Source: Collinsella sp. zg1085 (GTDB lineage: Bacteria; Actinomycetota; Coriobacteriia; Coriobacteriales; Coriobacteriaceae). Taken from it: a DNA stretch of 64,000 nucleotides. Below the pieces are notes generated by a model. It was given only the letters and a program-made list of their open reading frames with translations, did not search any database and was not told where the DNA came from. Both the position numbers and the translations under genes were made by a program. This document shows, piece after piece, positions 47,424-57,222 of the stretch. Location of the stretch: assembly GCF_018889955.1 (NCBI RefSeq), contig NZ_CP076545.1, forward strand, positions 496,001 to 560,000. Direction: 5' to 3'. Every line of letters starts with the position of its first letter. Position 1 is the stretch's first letter.

Positions 47424-47739
47424 TCCTGGTGCTATTGCGACACAGTGCACCGCAAGCGCTCGTGAGCTGTTGTGGGCAGTGATGCTATTGATAGGCTGGG
47501 TAGCTGTTCGGCTGTAGCAGTTTGTGCACGGCAAAAGCCAATGAGCTAGTCTTTTTAGAGCTGGAGTAGTTTCCGTTGAAGAGATTGGATAGCTTCTCTC
47601 TCTAAGCTCATACTCTTTTCGTTACGTTTTATTTTGTGTGCCCCCGTCGCTTAATTAGCTATTTCCTTGCTTTATTATGATGCCGGTATATGACTTCTGG
47701 CTGCTTGTTAGCGCCGTGCAAACCTGAAGGGCAGGACCT

Positions 47740-50700
47740 ATGGTCTCACGTGTGTACGTCGAGAAGAAACCCAGCTTTGATGTGGAGGCGCAGCAGCTTT
47801 TTGTTGAGCTGCGTGAGACAGTAGGGGTGCAGCAACTCAAAAGCTTGCGTATGCTTAACCGCTACGACGTTGAAGGTATAGACCATGAGCTTTTTGAGCG
47901 CTGTGTTTCCACCGTGTTTTCTGAGCCGCAGGTTGATGTTACATATTCAAACTTTACGCCCTCACCTGATGAGACTGCTTTCGCGGTTGAGTTTTTGCCG
48001 GGTCAATTTGATCAGCGCGCTGATTCGGCAAGTGAATGTATTCAGCTTATTTCTCAGAGCGAACGTCCGCTTGTTCGCTCGGCGCGTGTATATGTGTTAA
48101 CAGGTGCCCTAACAAGTGACGATTTGCACGCTATTCAGTCCTATGTTATTAATCCAGTTGAAGCTCGTTTAGCAAGCGATACGCTTCCACAAACGCTTCA
48201 GCAAGAGCTTATAGCACCTGGGTCTGTTGAGGTGCTTAGTGGCTTTTGCGAGCTTGATGCCAAGGGACGCGCTGCTTTGATTGTTGAGCGCGGGCTTGCT
48301 ATGGATGAGGCAGACCTTGCATTTAGTCAGGCGTACTTCCAAAGTGAAAAGCGTGACCCCACCATCACTGAGCTACGTGTTATTGATACCTACTGGTCAG
48401 ATCACTGTCGTCATACAACCTTTGGAACCGAGCTGACCAATATTAGTATCTCTGACGAGCTGGTTGCTCAAGCATTTACCCGCTACCTAGAGCTTAGGCG
48501 CGAACTTAAGCGCGAGCACAAGCCTGTTTGTCTCATGGATATGGGTACCATTGGGGCTAAGTATTTGCGCCATAGCGGGCAGCTGCATAACTTGGATGAA
48601 TCTGAAGAAATTAATGCCTGCACCGTGAAATGCACGGTTGACGTTAATGGAGTTGATGAGGACTGGCTCTTTTTATTCAAAAACGAGACACACAATCATC
48701 CTACTGAGATTGAGCCGTTTGGTGGAGCTGCAACCTGCATTGGTGGGGCTATTCGTGACCCGCTTTCTGGTCGGAGCTATGTCTATCAAGCCATGCGTGT
48801 AACTGGAGCAGCCGACCCACGCGTTCCCGTTTCTCAAACGCTGCCCGGAAAACTTGCTCAGCGGAGCATCGTAACAACGGCTGCTGCTGGTTATGCGAGC
48901 TATGGCAACCAGATTGGTCTTGCAACGGGGCAGGTAAGCGAGCTGTATCACCCGGGCTATGTTGCAAAGCGTATGGAGGTAGGTGCGGTAGTAGGTGCTG
49001 CTCCTACGCGTCACGTGCGGCGTGAGCGTCCGCAGCCTGGAGATAAAATTATCCTACTGGGTGGTCGTACCGGCCGCGATGGAATTGGTGGTGCTACTGG
49101 TTCGTCAAAGACGCAAAATCAAGAGTCGGTAAGCACGGCGGGTGCTGAGGTACAAAAGGGTAATGCTCCGGTCGAGCGCAAGCTTCAGCGTTTGTTCCGC
49201 CGTGAGGATGCTTGTCGTCTCATTAAACGCTGCAACGACTTTGGTGCTGGTGGCGTGTCGGTGGCTGTTGGTGAGCTGGCTGAAGGCTTGTATATCGACC
49301 TTGACCAGGTTCCTAAAAAATATGCCGGTCTTGATGGCACCGAGCTTGCAATTTCTGAGAGCCAAGAGCGTATGGCGGTGGCTGTTGAGTCCGCAGATGT
49401 TGAAGCGTTTTTAGCGTTGGCATATGAGGAAAACCTAGAGGCAACGGTTATTGCAGAGGTCACGCATGAGCCACGAGTGCGCATGGCGTGGAACGGTGAT
49501 GTTATTGTTGATTTGTCACGCGAGTTCTTAAGCAGCAACGGCGCTCCTAAAACGCAGGAAGTTCTGGTAGAGGCTACTGATGAGGCCTATCCGCAGATTC
49601 CTGGTGCAACAGCACCTAGCCTTGCGGAAGGTTTTGCTGAGTTAGTGTCAGACATTAATGTGTGCTCAAACAAGGGGCTTTCTGAGCGCTTTGACTCAAC
49701 TATTGGTGCCGCAACGGTGTTGATGCCACATGGCGGCGCTCAGCAGCTTACGCCTCCACAGGCGATGGTTGCTTGTTTGCCCGTTAATGGGACAACCACA
49801 ACCGTCTCAGGTATGGCATGGGGCTTTAATCCCTATCTTATGGAGTATAAGCAGTATACGGGCGCCTACTTGTCGGTGGTAGAAAGTATCGCGCGTCTGG
49901 TGGCCACCGGCTTTAATCATAGCCATGCATATCTGTCATTCCAAGAATACTTTGAGCGTTTACGCACCGATGCTAGGCGCTGGGGCAAGCCTGTTGCTGC
50001 AGTTTTAGGTGCGCTTATGGCACAGCTTGATATGGGTGTAGGCGCTATTGGTGGCAAGGATTCAATGAGCGGCAGCTTTGAAGACCTTGATGTTCCGCCA
50101 ACACTTATTTCCTTTGCTGTGGCACTAGGCAAAGCACAGCAGATTGTTTCCCCTGAGTTTAAGGGTGCAGAGAATCGTGTGGTGGTGCTTGAGCCAAGCT
50201 ATGATGCTGAGGGTCTTCTGCCTGATGCAAAGAGCCAGATTGCTGTTTTTGAGACGCTCGAACAAGCTATTGCTCAGGGACAGGTTCTCGCGGCGTCAAC
50301 GCCTGGATACGGCGGCATTGCTGAGGCTGTGTTTAAGATGAGTCTTGGCAATCGCTATGGATTGCAGATGAAAGGTGCCGCCTGCGAGCTTCAGAAGCGT
50401 TTGTTTGCCCATCGCTACGGGAGTTTTGTTGTAGAGCTTGCGCCAGGGGCAGTCCTTTCTGAGCGCGAAGGCGTACACGTATGGAATCTTGGCGAGACCT
50501 GTTCTTCCTACGAGCTGCAAGTAGCCAACGAGCATATTGACCTTGCCCAGCTGCAAGAGCTGTGGGAACGCGGTCTCGAAGCTATTTTCCCGTACCGGGA
50601 CCATACGGCTCAGTCAAAGCCAGAGCTGCTACAGATGCGCGCTGAAGAACAGACTTATACCCGTAAGATATATGGCGGTCCTCGTTTTGCACGTCCGCGT

Positions 50701-51489
50701 GTTGTTATCCCAGTATTTCCGGGTAATAACTGCGAATTTGATTCAGCGCGTGCCTTTGAAGCTGCAGGCGCTGCCGCTGATATTTTTGTTATCAACAATC
50801 TGAGTCCGCACTCAGTTGCAGAAAGTACGCATGAGCTCGCAAAAAAGATTCGTGAAAGTCAGATAGTCATGATTCCTGGCGGCTTTTCGGGTGGCGATGA
50901 GCCTGATGGCTCGGCTAAGTTTATTACGGCATTTTTCCGTGCACCTGAGGTTACCGAAGCAGTCCGTGACTTGCTGCAGGCGCGCGATGGTCTCATGCTG
51001 GGAATCTGCAACGGTTTTCAGGCCTTGGTAAAACTTGGCTTGGTGCCCTATGGCGATATTGTTGAAGCGCAGCCTGATGCTCCAACCTTGACTTTCAATA
51101 CTATCGGGCGCCATCAGAGCAAACTGGTGCGCGTCCGTGTTGCAAGTGATTTGTCTCCTTGGATTTTGCCGGGCACTACGGGGGATATGTATTCGGTTGC
51201 TATTTCGCATGGCGAAGGTCGTTTTGTGTCTAGTGAGGCTGAGCTTGCCAAGCTGGTTGCACAGGCTCAAGTAGTTACGCAATACGTTGATGAAGACGGT
51301 TTTCCCAGCATGGATTTAGCTGCTAACCCTAACGGGTCCATGCTTGCGATTGAAGGTATCACGAGCCCAGATGGTCGCGTGCTTGGTAAGATGGGTCATA
51401 CAGAGCGTGCGGGTGAGCATCTCTATCGCAATATTCCGTGGGTTTGTGACATGCCGCTCTTTGAAAACGGCGTACGCTACTTTGCTTAA
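47740..51489 (+). CDS. purL: Phosphoribosylformylglycinamidine synthase, single long chain
   Basis: A 1249-residue enzyme for purine step 4: FGAR plus glutamine plus ATP gives FGAM. The N-terminal PurS-like part is followed by the PurL core (TYWSDHCRHTTFGTE, FKNETHNHPTEIEPFGGAATCIGGAIRD, GGRTGRDGIGGATGSS) and a C-terminal glutamine amidotransferase (IPVFPGNNCEFDSARAF, MIPGGFSGGDEPDGSAKF, nucleophile in MLGICNGFQALVKLG, ISHGEGRFV). It looks like the clostridial/bifidobacterial clade rather than the proteobacterial one. GAAGGGCAGG precedes the ATG. purH is 7.6 kb further on, so the pathway genes are dispersed. Confidence 0.95.
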   Translation: MVSRVYVEKKPSFDVEAQQLFVELRETVGVQQLKSLRMLNRYDVEGIDHELFERCVSTVFSEPQVDVTYSNFTPSPDETAFAVEFLPGQFDQRADSASECIQLISQSERPLVRSARVYVLTGALTSDDLHAIQSYVINPVEARLASDTLPQTLQQELIAPGSVEVLSGFCELDAKGRAALIVERGLAMDEADLAFSQAYFQSEKRDPTITELRVIDTYWSDHCRHTTFGTELTNISISDELVAQAFTRYLELRRELKREHKPVCLMDMGTIGAKYLRHSGQLHNLDESEEINACTVKCTVDVNGVDEDWLFLFKNETHNHPTEIEPFGGAATCIGGAIRDPLSGRSYVYQAMRVTGAADPRVPVSQTLPGKLAQRSIVTTAAAGYASYGNQIGLATGQVSELYHPGYVAKRMEVGAVVGAAPTRHVRRERPQPGDKIILLGGRTGRDGIGGATGSSKTQNQESVSTAGAEVQKGNAPVERKLQRLFRREDACRLIKRCNDFGAGGVSVAVGELAEGLYIDLDQVPKKYAGLDGTELAISESQERMAVAVESADVEAFLALAYEENLEATVIAEVTHEPRVRMAWNGDVIVDLSREFLSSNGAPKTQEVLVEATDEAYPQIPGATAPSLAEGFAELVSDINVCSNKGLSERFDSTIGAATVLMPHGGAQQLTPPQAMVACLPVNGTTTTVSGMAWGFNPYLMEYKQYTGAYLSVVESIARLVATGFNHSHAYLSFQEYFERLRTDARRWGKPVAAVLGALMAQLDMGVGAIGGKDSMSGSFEDLDVPPTLISFAVALGKAQQIVSPEFKGAENRVVVLEPSYDAEGLLPDAKSQIAVFETLEQAIAQGQVLAASTPGYGGIAEAVFKMSLGNRYGLQMKGAACELQKRLFAHRYGSFVVELAPGAVLSEREGVHVWNLGETCSSYELQVANEHIDLAQLQELWERGLEAIFPYRDHTAQSKPELLQMRAEEQTYTRKIYGGPRFARPRVVIPVFPGNNCEFDSARAFEAAGAAADIFVINNLSPHSVAESTHELAKKIRESQIVMIPGGFSGGDEPDGSAKFITAFFRAPEVTEAVRDLLQARDGLMLGICNGFQALVKLGLVPYGDIVEAQPDAPTLTFNTIGRHQSKLVRVRVASDLSPWILPGTTGDMYSVAISHGEGRFVSSEAELAKLVAQAQVVTQYVDEDGFPSMDLAANPNGSMLAIEGITSPDGRVLGKMGHTERAGEHLYRNIPWVCDMPLFENGVRYFA

Positions 51490-51536
51490 AGCTTACGAGC
51501 CACGTGACTTTTTTGAGTTGAGAGTGTCAGGGCGCT

Positions 51537-52379
51537 TTACGAGAAAAAGCGCTCGACAATCTCTACAAGCGCACCGTCACGGTTGCTGCTCTTGAGTACA
51601 ACATCGGCTTGAGCTTTAAGCTCAGAACTTGCGTTAGCAACGCAAAGTCCTAACCCGGCTGCCTTTACCATTTCAAGGTCGTTGCGGGCATCGCCTACGG
51701 CAATAATCTGCTCAGGGGGAATGCCCACAAGCTGTGAGAAGCTCCTAAGCCCGCTTCCTTTATTGACACCTTGTGGCATAAACTCAAGGTAGCGTCCTGA
51801 TGAGTAGGTGATGTCACAAGGCTCGTCTACCAGTTCTGGCTTAAGTGATGCGCCCAAATCAAGTAGCTCAGGGTAGTGCTCACTCATAACACAAAACTTA
51901 ACTACCTCTGTATAGCCATAGTGTTCTAGTACAGCTTCAAGGCTTGGAAAGTCTTGTTTGTGCGCCAGTGCAACGCCGCTGAGGCCTACCAAATAGGCAC
52001 GTTCTTCTGCAGGCGGGTCAAGAACGACAATATAACCGTCAGGAAAACAAACGTGAATACAAAGATTTGCCTCCACACCAATGCGATAGAGCTTGTGCGC
52101 AAGCGCAGAATCGAGTGCGCAGGAGTGAAGCGGCTGATTATTGCCTACGCGGTTAATGAATCCGCCGTTATATGAGATGACATAGCTATCTTGAAGAAGT
52201 GCTTGATGAGCGTCGCCAAAGTTCGACAGAATTGAAGAATACGGTCTGCCTGAGCTGGGCACAAAAAGAACGCCCTGGTTGTGGAGATATTCAAGCGCTT
52301 GTAGGTTTGCAGGTGGAATTTGGTGCCGCTCATCTAAAAAGGTCTCATCCATATCAGACATAACAACACGATACTCCAT
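51537..52379 (-). CDS. Cof-type HAD-superfamily phosphatase
   Basis: A 280-residue HAD-IIB protein: motif I VMSDMDETFLDE, motif II VPSSGRPYSSI and motif IV VGDARNDLEMVKAAG, with a large C2B cap between. It is probably a sugar-phosphate or cofactor-phosphate phosphatase; the substrate is not predictable. GAGAGAGG lies upstream of the ATG at 52379; the longer frame to 52436 lacks support. It is convergent with purL, with only 48 bp between the stops. Confidence 0.9.
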   Translation of the reverse strand: MEYRVVMSDMDETFLDERHQIPPANLQALEYLHNQGVLFVPSSGRPYSSILSNFGDAHQALLQDSYVISYNGGFINRVGNNQPLHSCALDSALAHKLYRIGVEANLCIHVCFPDGYIVVLDPPAEERAYLVGLSGVALAHKQDFPSLEAVLEHYGYTEVVKFCVMSEHYPELLDLGASLKPELVDEPCDITYSSGRYLEFMPQGVNKGSGLRSFSQLVGIPPEQIIAVGDARNDLEMVKAAGLGLCVANASSELKAQADVVLKSSNRDGALVEIVERFFS

Positions 52380-52442
52380 CTTATCAACCTCTCTCAAAAC
52401 CGTGTAGATACGCTTTATAGGTGGCGAAATAGCCATAATTAT

Positions 52443-52467
52443 GCAGGCTTGTTCGTGCCAAGCCTGC
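52443..52467 (-). terminator. Hairpin between trpS and the HAD gene
   Basis: GCAGGCTTG and CAAGCCTGC pair exactly around a 7-nt loop, but no good T-run follows on the minus strand, so it may be a weak terminator or a stabilising stem. Confidence 0.45.
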
Positions 52468-52492
52468 GCTTAGTTCTTTAATACCCTTTTAG

Positions 52493-53542
52493 TTAATAAA
52501 CCATACCCATGGCTTCACGAACTTCAGCAAGGGTTTCTTCGGCAAGAGCGGCTGCGCGCCGATTCCCTTCGTGGAGTACATCTTTGACAAAATCAAGGTC
52601 TTGCTCAATGGTGTGTCGACGTTCGCGAATAGGAGCAAAGTAGTCGTTCACTGCTTGCGTAACATATGCTTTGAGCTGTCCTGAGCCACCCATGCCAACC
52701 TCAGCTGCAATGTCTTGCTCAGTACGACCCGTGCAAATTGCTGCTGTTGACAAAAGACCCGAAACGCCTGGGCGCTGCTCGGGGTCAAAGCTAATCATGC
52801 GCTCGCCATCGGTTTGGCTCTTTTTTATGCGCTTCGCCGTTTCTTCTTCTGTCATTGAGATATTGATGGCATTGCCATAGCTTTTTGACATCTTGCGTCC
52901 GTCAAGACCGGGGAGCAAGGGGGTTTCACTTAGAAGAGCGTCTACTTCAGGGAATACCTTGCCATAGCGGTTGTTAAATTTGCGGGCAATTAAGCGCGTG
53001 AGCTCGATATGAGGAAGCTGATCCTTGCCAACTGGCACTACATTGCCTTTGCAAAATAAAATATCGCAGGCCTGATGCACTGGATAGGTGAGTAAAAGCC
53101 CGGTCAACTCGTGGCCAGAGGCTTCCATTTCTGCTTTAACCGTAGGATTGCGCTGCAGCTCTGCTTCAGAGACCAGTGACAAGAAGGGCAGCATCAGCTG
53201 GTTTGCAGCAGGTACTGCCGAGTGGGCATAAATCATGGTTTTATTGGGGTCTATTCCACAGGCAAGATAGTCAATCACAAGGTTATAGACATTGTCTTGA
53301 ATGTGCTCAGTGGTGTCGCGGTCAGTAATAACCTGATAATCGGCAATAAGCACGTGCGTACGAATACCGGCATTTTGAAGTTCTACGCGCCCTTTTAAGG
53401 TGCCAAAGTAATGGCCAAGGTGCAAGCGGCCGGTGGGACGATCCCCGGTGAGCATGGTATAGGCCTCGGGGTGGAGATTCAAATCGGCACGAATTTCGTC
53501 GCTTCGTTTAAGAGCAGTTTCATAGCTACGTTCGTTTGACAT
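52493..53542 (-). CDS. trpS: Tryptophanyl-tRNA synthetase
   Basis: A 349-residue class Ic synthetase. The HIGH-like motif is GRLHLGHYFGTL and KMSKS is intact in GRKMSKSYGNAINIS. LLLTYPVHQACDILFCKGNVVPVGKDQLPHIELTR (contacts split around residues 150-185) gives the Trp-binding and dimer region. AAAGGAG precedes the ATG. No T-box-like leader is evident. Confidence 0.96.
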   Translation of the reverse strand: MSNERSYETALKRSDEIRADLNLHPEAYTMLTGDRPTGRLHLGHYFGTLKGRVELQNAGIRTHVLIADYQVITDRDTTEHIQDNVYNLVIDYLACGIDPNKTMIYAHSAVPAANQLMLPFLSLVSEAELQRNPTVKAEMEASGHELTGLLLTYPVHQACDILFCKGNVVPVGKDQLPHIELTRLIARKFNNRYGKVFPEVDALLSETPLLPGLDGRKMSKSYGNAINISMTEEETAKRIKKSQTDGERMISFDPEQRPGVSGLLSTAAICTGRTEQDIAAEVGMGGSGQLKAYVTQAVNDYFAPIRERRHTIEQDLDFVKDVLHEGNRRAAALAEETLAEVREAMGMVY

Positions 53543-53598
53543 ACAACTCCTTTATTTATAAAAACGAGCAGGTACACATATTAGGGCTTTGTTGCGGC

Positions 53599-54978
53599 TT
53601 ATGAGCGCGAGGGAGGTGAAGGGCTTTGAGGCGGCTTCTGAGCGCTACTGTGGCGTGCATCTGTTTTGCGCGCGTCAGCAGGCGCTTGTTCTGTGCACGT
53701 ATGCCTTTGTTGAGACTCGCGTTTGTGCGTGGCGAGTTTAAGAGCTTGTACTCGGCGCTTGTGCGCCATGCGTGAGACAGTTGTCTCGGGAATACACGCT
53801 TCATCGCGCGAAGCATCATCGCGGGCTTGTGGCGTTTTTGGATTGTAGTGATGAAGCAGCACCGGATCAAAGAGGTGAAGGCGCAGAGCAAAGGCTGCTG
53901 AAGATACAAGCAGTACGATAAAGATGAGAATACGCGGCATAACTTCAACTTGGTTAATAAGGGCAGCACCAATTGAAAGCAGGATAGTCCAAGCATAAAT
54001 AAGAAGCACCGCTTGTCGTTGGTCAAAGCCCTCCTGAATGAGGCGGTGGTGAATATGACCGGTGTCTGCTTGCCCAATGCTCATATGTGCGCGCTTGCGC
54101 CGAATAATGGCTGAGAAGGTATCGATGATAGGCACACCGGCAACAATAAGCGGCATAATTACACTGGTAAGAGCGGCAACACGCGATACGTTGAGCAGTG
54201 AGATTGACCCCAAAGCAAAGCCAAGCAGTAAGGCTCCTGAGTCACCTAAGAAAATGCTTGCTGGATGAAAGTTATAGTATAAAAAGCCCAAACAAGCTCC
54301 GATAAGAGCAATAGCAATAAGTGCAGCATCAGAGCGTCCAGCGAGAACCGAGAAAGAAAACATAGAGCAGCCTGCAATGGCTGATACGCCGGTGGCAAGA
54401 CCATCAAGGCCGTCTATGAGGTTGATGATATTGGTGTAGGCAACAAGATAGATAACGGTGAGTGGATAGGCAAAAAAACCAAGCGTAATTTCGGCGCGGT
54501 TGAGCGGGTTAACGATATTTTGAATAAGCAAGCCGCTTGCTGCTGCAAGGATTGCGGCAAGTATTTGTCCTGCCAGTTTTTGGCGCGGTGAGAGCTGTAT
54601 CACATCATCAACGGCGCCGGTTAACACCATAATCAAGAAGGCAAGAGCGAGCATGGGGTAGTTGATAGCCAGGCTTGGATGCGGCACAAGCGCAACTGCC
54701 CAGCCAAAGCTCGTGTGACCAAATACCTGCACGCCAACCGCTGCAGCAATGCCACAGAATACGGCAAGTCCGCCAAGACGTGGAATAGGCGTTTTATTGA
54801 TTCGACGCTTTGATGGGTAATCAACAGCATCAAGGGATATGGCAAGACGCTTTGCAAGCGGGGTAGTTATAAGGGTAACTACCATGCTTACCAGCAACAA
54901 TACAATATATGGAAACGCGATATGCACGCGCAGCACCACCGAAATGAGTCGAGAACAAGTTAGTACATTGTAGACCAT
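53599..54978 (-). CDS. Polyprenyl-phosphate GlcNAc-1-phosphate transferase (WecA/TagO-like, MraY superfamily)
   Basis: A ~459-residue membrane enzyme with ~10-11 hydrophobic segments. It links UDP-N-acetylhexosamine-1-phosphate to undecaprenyl phosphate, starting wall glycopolymer or teichoic-acid synthesis. Superfamily motifs are PIPRLGGLAVF, GAVDDVIQLSPRQKL (Asp-Asp), NLIDGLDGLATG, FLGDSGALLLGF and GHIHHRLIQEG (HIHH, the WecA/TagO-type loop). About 100 extra charged C-terminal residues (RDDASRDEAC... PPSRS) form a soluble tail. The start is uncertain: ATG 54978 is chosen, although the ribosome binding site is weak. Confidence 0.88.
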   Translation of the reverse strand: MVYNVLTCSRLISVVLRVHIAFPYIVLLLVSMVVTLITTPLAKRLAISLDAVDYPSKRRINKTPIPRLGGLAVFCGIAAAVGVQVFGHTSFGWAVALVPHPSLAINYPMLALAFLIMVLTGAVDDVIQLSPRQKLAGQILAAILAAASGLLIQNIVNPLNRAEITLGFFAYPLTVIYLVAYTNIINLIDGLDGLATGVSAIAGCSMFSFSVLAGRSDAALIAIALIGACLGFLYYNFHPASIFLGDSGALLLGFALGSISLLNVSRVAALTSVIMPLIVAGVPIIDTFSAIIRRKRAHMSIGQADTGHIHHRLIQEGFDQRQAVLLIYAWTILLSIGAALINQVEVMPRILIFIVLLVSSAAFALRLHLFDPVLLHHYNPKTPQARDDASRDEACIPETTVSRMAHKRRVQALKLATHKRESQQRHTCTEQAPADARKTDARHSSAQKPPQSPSPPSRS

Positions 54979-55100
54979 TGTGCACTCGTTGCTGGTATAC
55001 GGTAGGCATAGATGCATAAAAGTGACAGGCTCTCAGCTTATGTGTTAGCTCAGCTGCCTTTAACAAAACGCCGCTTCCCAGTTTCACGAAATGAACCCAC

Positions 55101-55235
55101 CTATACCAGGTGGGTGCCCTCATCGTCCTCTCCAGCGTCCTTAACAACGAAGGATACCTGTACCAGAAACGACTGTGTGGGCTCCCTCAAAAAATGCGAC
55201 GGTTCACCCAGTTGTTCCACCGGGAAGCGGTACAT
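55101..55235 (-). CDS. Possible small protein of 44 residues
   Basis: An ATG-to-TAG frame begins MYRFPVEQLGEPSHFLREP and ends EDDEGTHLV. The residue mix is protein-like (alternating hydrophobics, acidic tail), and it fills the gap before the WecA-like gene on the same strand, 122 bp upstream. There is no strong ribosome binding site (only AAAG), and I recognise no family. It could be a decayed piece of a longer gene. Confidence 0.35.
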   Translation of the reverse strand: MYRFPVEQLGEPSHFLREPTQSFLVQVSFVVKDAGEDDEGTHLV

Positions 55236-55439
55236 CTTTATAATAATGCTTGTTAATAGATAAACCAGTCTTGACTTTTTTCGCAGCTCAGCGGACGATG
55301 GAAGTGTATTTGTGTGTTATGCACCCTAATTGAGCCGTGCGATATTACCTTGATGTTGAAGGCAAGACATGAGAATAGGTTCGCGCTCTTGCGCGTATAG
55401 CTTGCTGGGAGACATTAAAGATGGAGAGCCAAACGCTGC

Positions 55440-55658
55440 TTAGGTATCAATTTCTATACGATCGCCGCGACGCATAAGCACAAGTTTGTATCCACATTCT
55501 TGTGCAATGGCATGCAGTGTAAGCGTTGTTGGATTCCAAGACCCACGATTTAAGCTTGAAGTAATGAAGTTACGATGTCGGCCAATGGCCTGCGAAACAT
55601 CCGACCTACTTCTGCCGGCTTGTTTCAACATGTGATTGAGCGCATCGATAGTATTCAT
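55440..55658 (-). CDS. Small helix-turn-helix protein (XRE-like)
   Basis: A 72-residue protein. TIDALNHMLKQAGRSRSDVSQAIGRHRNFITSSLNRG has the pattern of a lambda-repressor-type HTH; the C-terminal strand is YKLVLMRRGDRIEI. GGGAGGGGAG 3-12 nt before the ATG fixes the start. It stands alone beside an AT-rich intergenic stretch, as phage or plasmid control genes often do. Function unknown. Confidence 0.75.
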   Translation of the reverse strand: MNTIDALNHMLKQAGRSRSDVSQAIGRHRNFITSSLNRGSWNPTTLTLHAIAQECGYKLVLMRRGDRIEIDT

Positions 55659-55679
55659 AGGCTCCCCTCCCATGCACAA

Positions 55680-56166
55680 CTATTGTAGAGGGTCTAAAAT
55701 AGCATATCTCGTAAGCTATATGTTACTAAATTTGTAAAGTATATTTGAATCGATTCAGAGCACTGTAAAATACCTATGCTTACATATAAGTTTAATACCT
55801 ATATTATTTGAAATTATGTATGTAAAAGCAATAGTATTCAAATTTACTGAATACCGTTTTATATGCTAAATTACTTGTACTACCTTGATTTTGTATTATT
55901 TAGCATGTTTTATTCTATTTTTGAATAGAAAAGCTTGTTTTGATAAATAAAACTGTCTCACATTTCAAGTTGAGTTGTAAATGTATACTAAAGTTGTTCA
56001 TAGAGTGTTACTATTTATAGATATGATGTGTGTAAAAATGAATGAACTGTGGATAAAAGCACCAGTGTATAACCAGTGTATATGAGCTTTTATGCGTTAA
56101 CTAGTGTGAAGCATATCGTATGGATTGACAGAATATATGAGCAGGGTACAATGTGAAGCCGTCTTT
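55680..56166. other. AT-rich intergenic region with DnaA-box-like sites
   Basis: Roughly 55690-56040 is far more AT-rich than the rest of the window and holds no gene. At its right edge TGTGGATAA (56048-56056) is a perfect DnaA box in reverse orientation. It is followed by AGTGTATAA (56064-56072) and AGTGTATAT, one and two mismatches away, inside a direct repeat of CCAGTGTATA. Confidence 0.5.
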
Positions 56167-56242
56167 GGGGACGTAGCTCAGCTGGGAGAGCGCTGCCGTC
56201 GCATGGCAGAGGCCGAGGGTTCGATTCCCTTCGTCTCCACCA
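56167..56242 (+). tRNA. tRNA-Ala (CGC)
   Basis: GGGGACG pairs CGTCTCC. Anticodon stem CTGCC/GGCAG encloses GTCGCAT with anticodon CGC (codon GCG). T arm GGTTCGATTCC; ACCA is encoded. Confidence 0.95.
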
Positions 56243-56303
56243 GAATAGCAAGCGTCGAACTCTTCATTGGGTGTAATGAGTTCACGTTGTTGATAGAGTT
56301 TGA

Positions 56304-56333
56304 GGGTAGCCATAAGGCTACCCTTTCTCTTTT
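56304..56333 (+). terminator. Terminator after tRNA-Ala
   Basis: GGGTAGCC-ATAA-GGCTACCC followed by TTTCTCTTTT. Confidence 0.85.
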
Positions 56334-56391
56334 AGTATAGGTTTGGGTTAAGGTGTAGCTACAACTGGCTCTTTAGGGTGTGTCGCCAGAC

Positions 56392-56508
56392 ATGCGGATT
56401 CAGTTCATGTTTGATGAGTTAGTTTGCCAAACACCTTGGGTGCATGTCGTTCTTGAAGGACTTAGTTGGGATTTTGAAGGTGGATTAAGAAACTCCCCTG
56501 ATGTATAG
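56392..56508 (+). pseudogene. Possible gene remnant of 38 codons
   Basis: The frame MRIQFMFDELVCQTPWVHVV... WDFEGGLRNSPDV looks protein-like but has no ribosome binding site and no recognisable family. It may be the tail of a decayed gene. Apart from this and the repeat copy at 56653, the region 56243-57222 shows no gene. Confidence 0.3.
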
Positions 56509-56652
56509 CGTGCTTGTCTCTCACAAGATAGATGAAGTCATTGTGTCCATTAAGACATTGGATAGCTTGAAACGCTGTGGGAATCAGATTTGTGTCCCGG
56601 TTTTCTATCTATGCTCTGAGCTCTGCGCTTGGCAATGGTGCTGGTCCAAGCT

Positions 56653-56821
56653 CTTTTGACAGAAACGGGCAATTTGGCAGTGTAGAACCCCCGTGAGTTA
56701 TTCGTTGTTTTGTAAACCTGCAGGTAGATGAGTTGTAGTTTTTCTAACTATAGGGGGTTTATTGCCAGATTGCCCATTTTTGTCAGGTTTTACTGCCAGA
56801 TTGCCCATTTCTGTCAAAAAG
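56653..56821. repeat. Palindromic interspersed element, copy 4
   Basis: Arms CTTTTGACAG...GGGCAAT and ATTGCCC...CTGTCAAAAAG are inverted. The core is CTGCAG-GTAGATGAG-TTGTAG (56719-56739). Two ATTGCCC motifs start at 56769 and 56800, exactly 31 bp apart, and 49 bp separates core and first motif, as in copies 1 and 2. Sequence outside the motifs differs at many positions from copies 1 and 2, so the matching distances are informative. No trailing 42-bp array follows. Confidence 0.8.
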
Positions 56822-57222
56822 CTTATTCAAGTTGGCAGTGCCCTAGAACTTGTATAAGAACATGAAGAGCATTCTGTCTTTTAAGGGAGTGTTCGCGTGA
56901 TAGAACACTTTGAAAACCTGCACGTCTCATGCATGAAAAGTAGAAGAAAAACCTAGATATTACATTTGGAGTTTTTTGCGACACATTCGTAGAGCGCAAT
57001 ACCTTATCTCACAACACGCAACCGCTTTTATTGCGAGGGCTTCCTTCCAGATGATGAGTGATTTGAGTAGGATGACACTAGAGTTTTCAAGAACAAAATG
57101 ACCACTTGAGTATAAAAAACGACCGTTCGCAGATATGATTAACAAGAATAATCAGCTTTTCGATATATTGAAGAAAATGAGTCGCTTAATTTTGAGCAGC
57201 TCGTTAAGGAAGGTGGTTCAAC

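Noticed and set aside
55020-55260. T-box or other riboswitch upstream of the WecA-like gene (GGTGGAAC and GGGTGAACCG words on the minus strand)
   Set aside because: The words lie at the wrong end relative to a T-box, no stem I with specifier or terminator follows, and the text is better read as a possible short coding frame.
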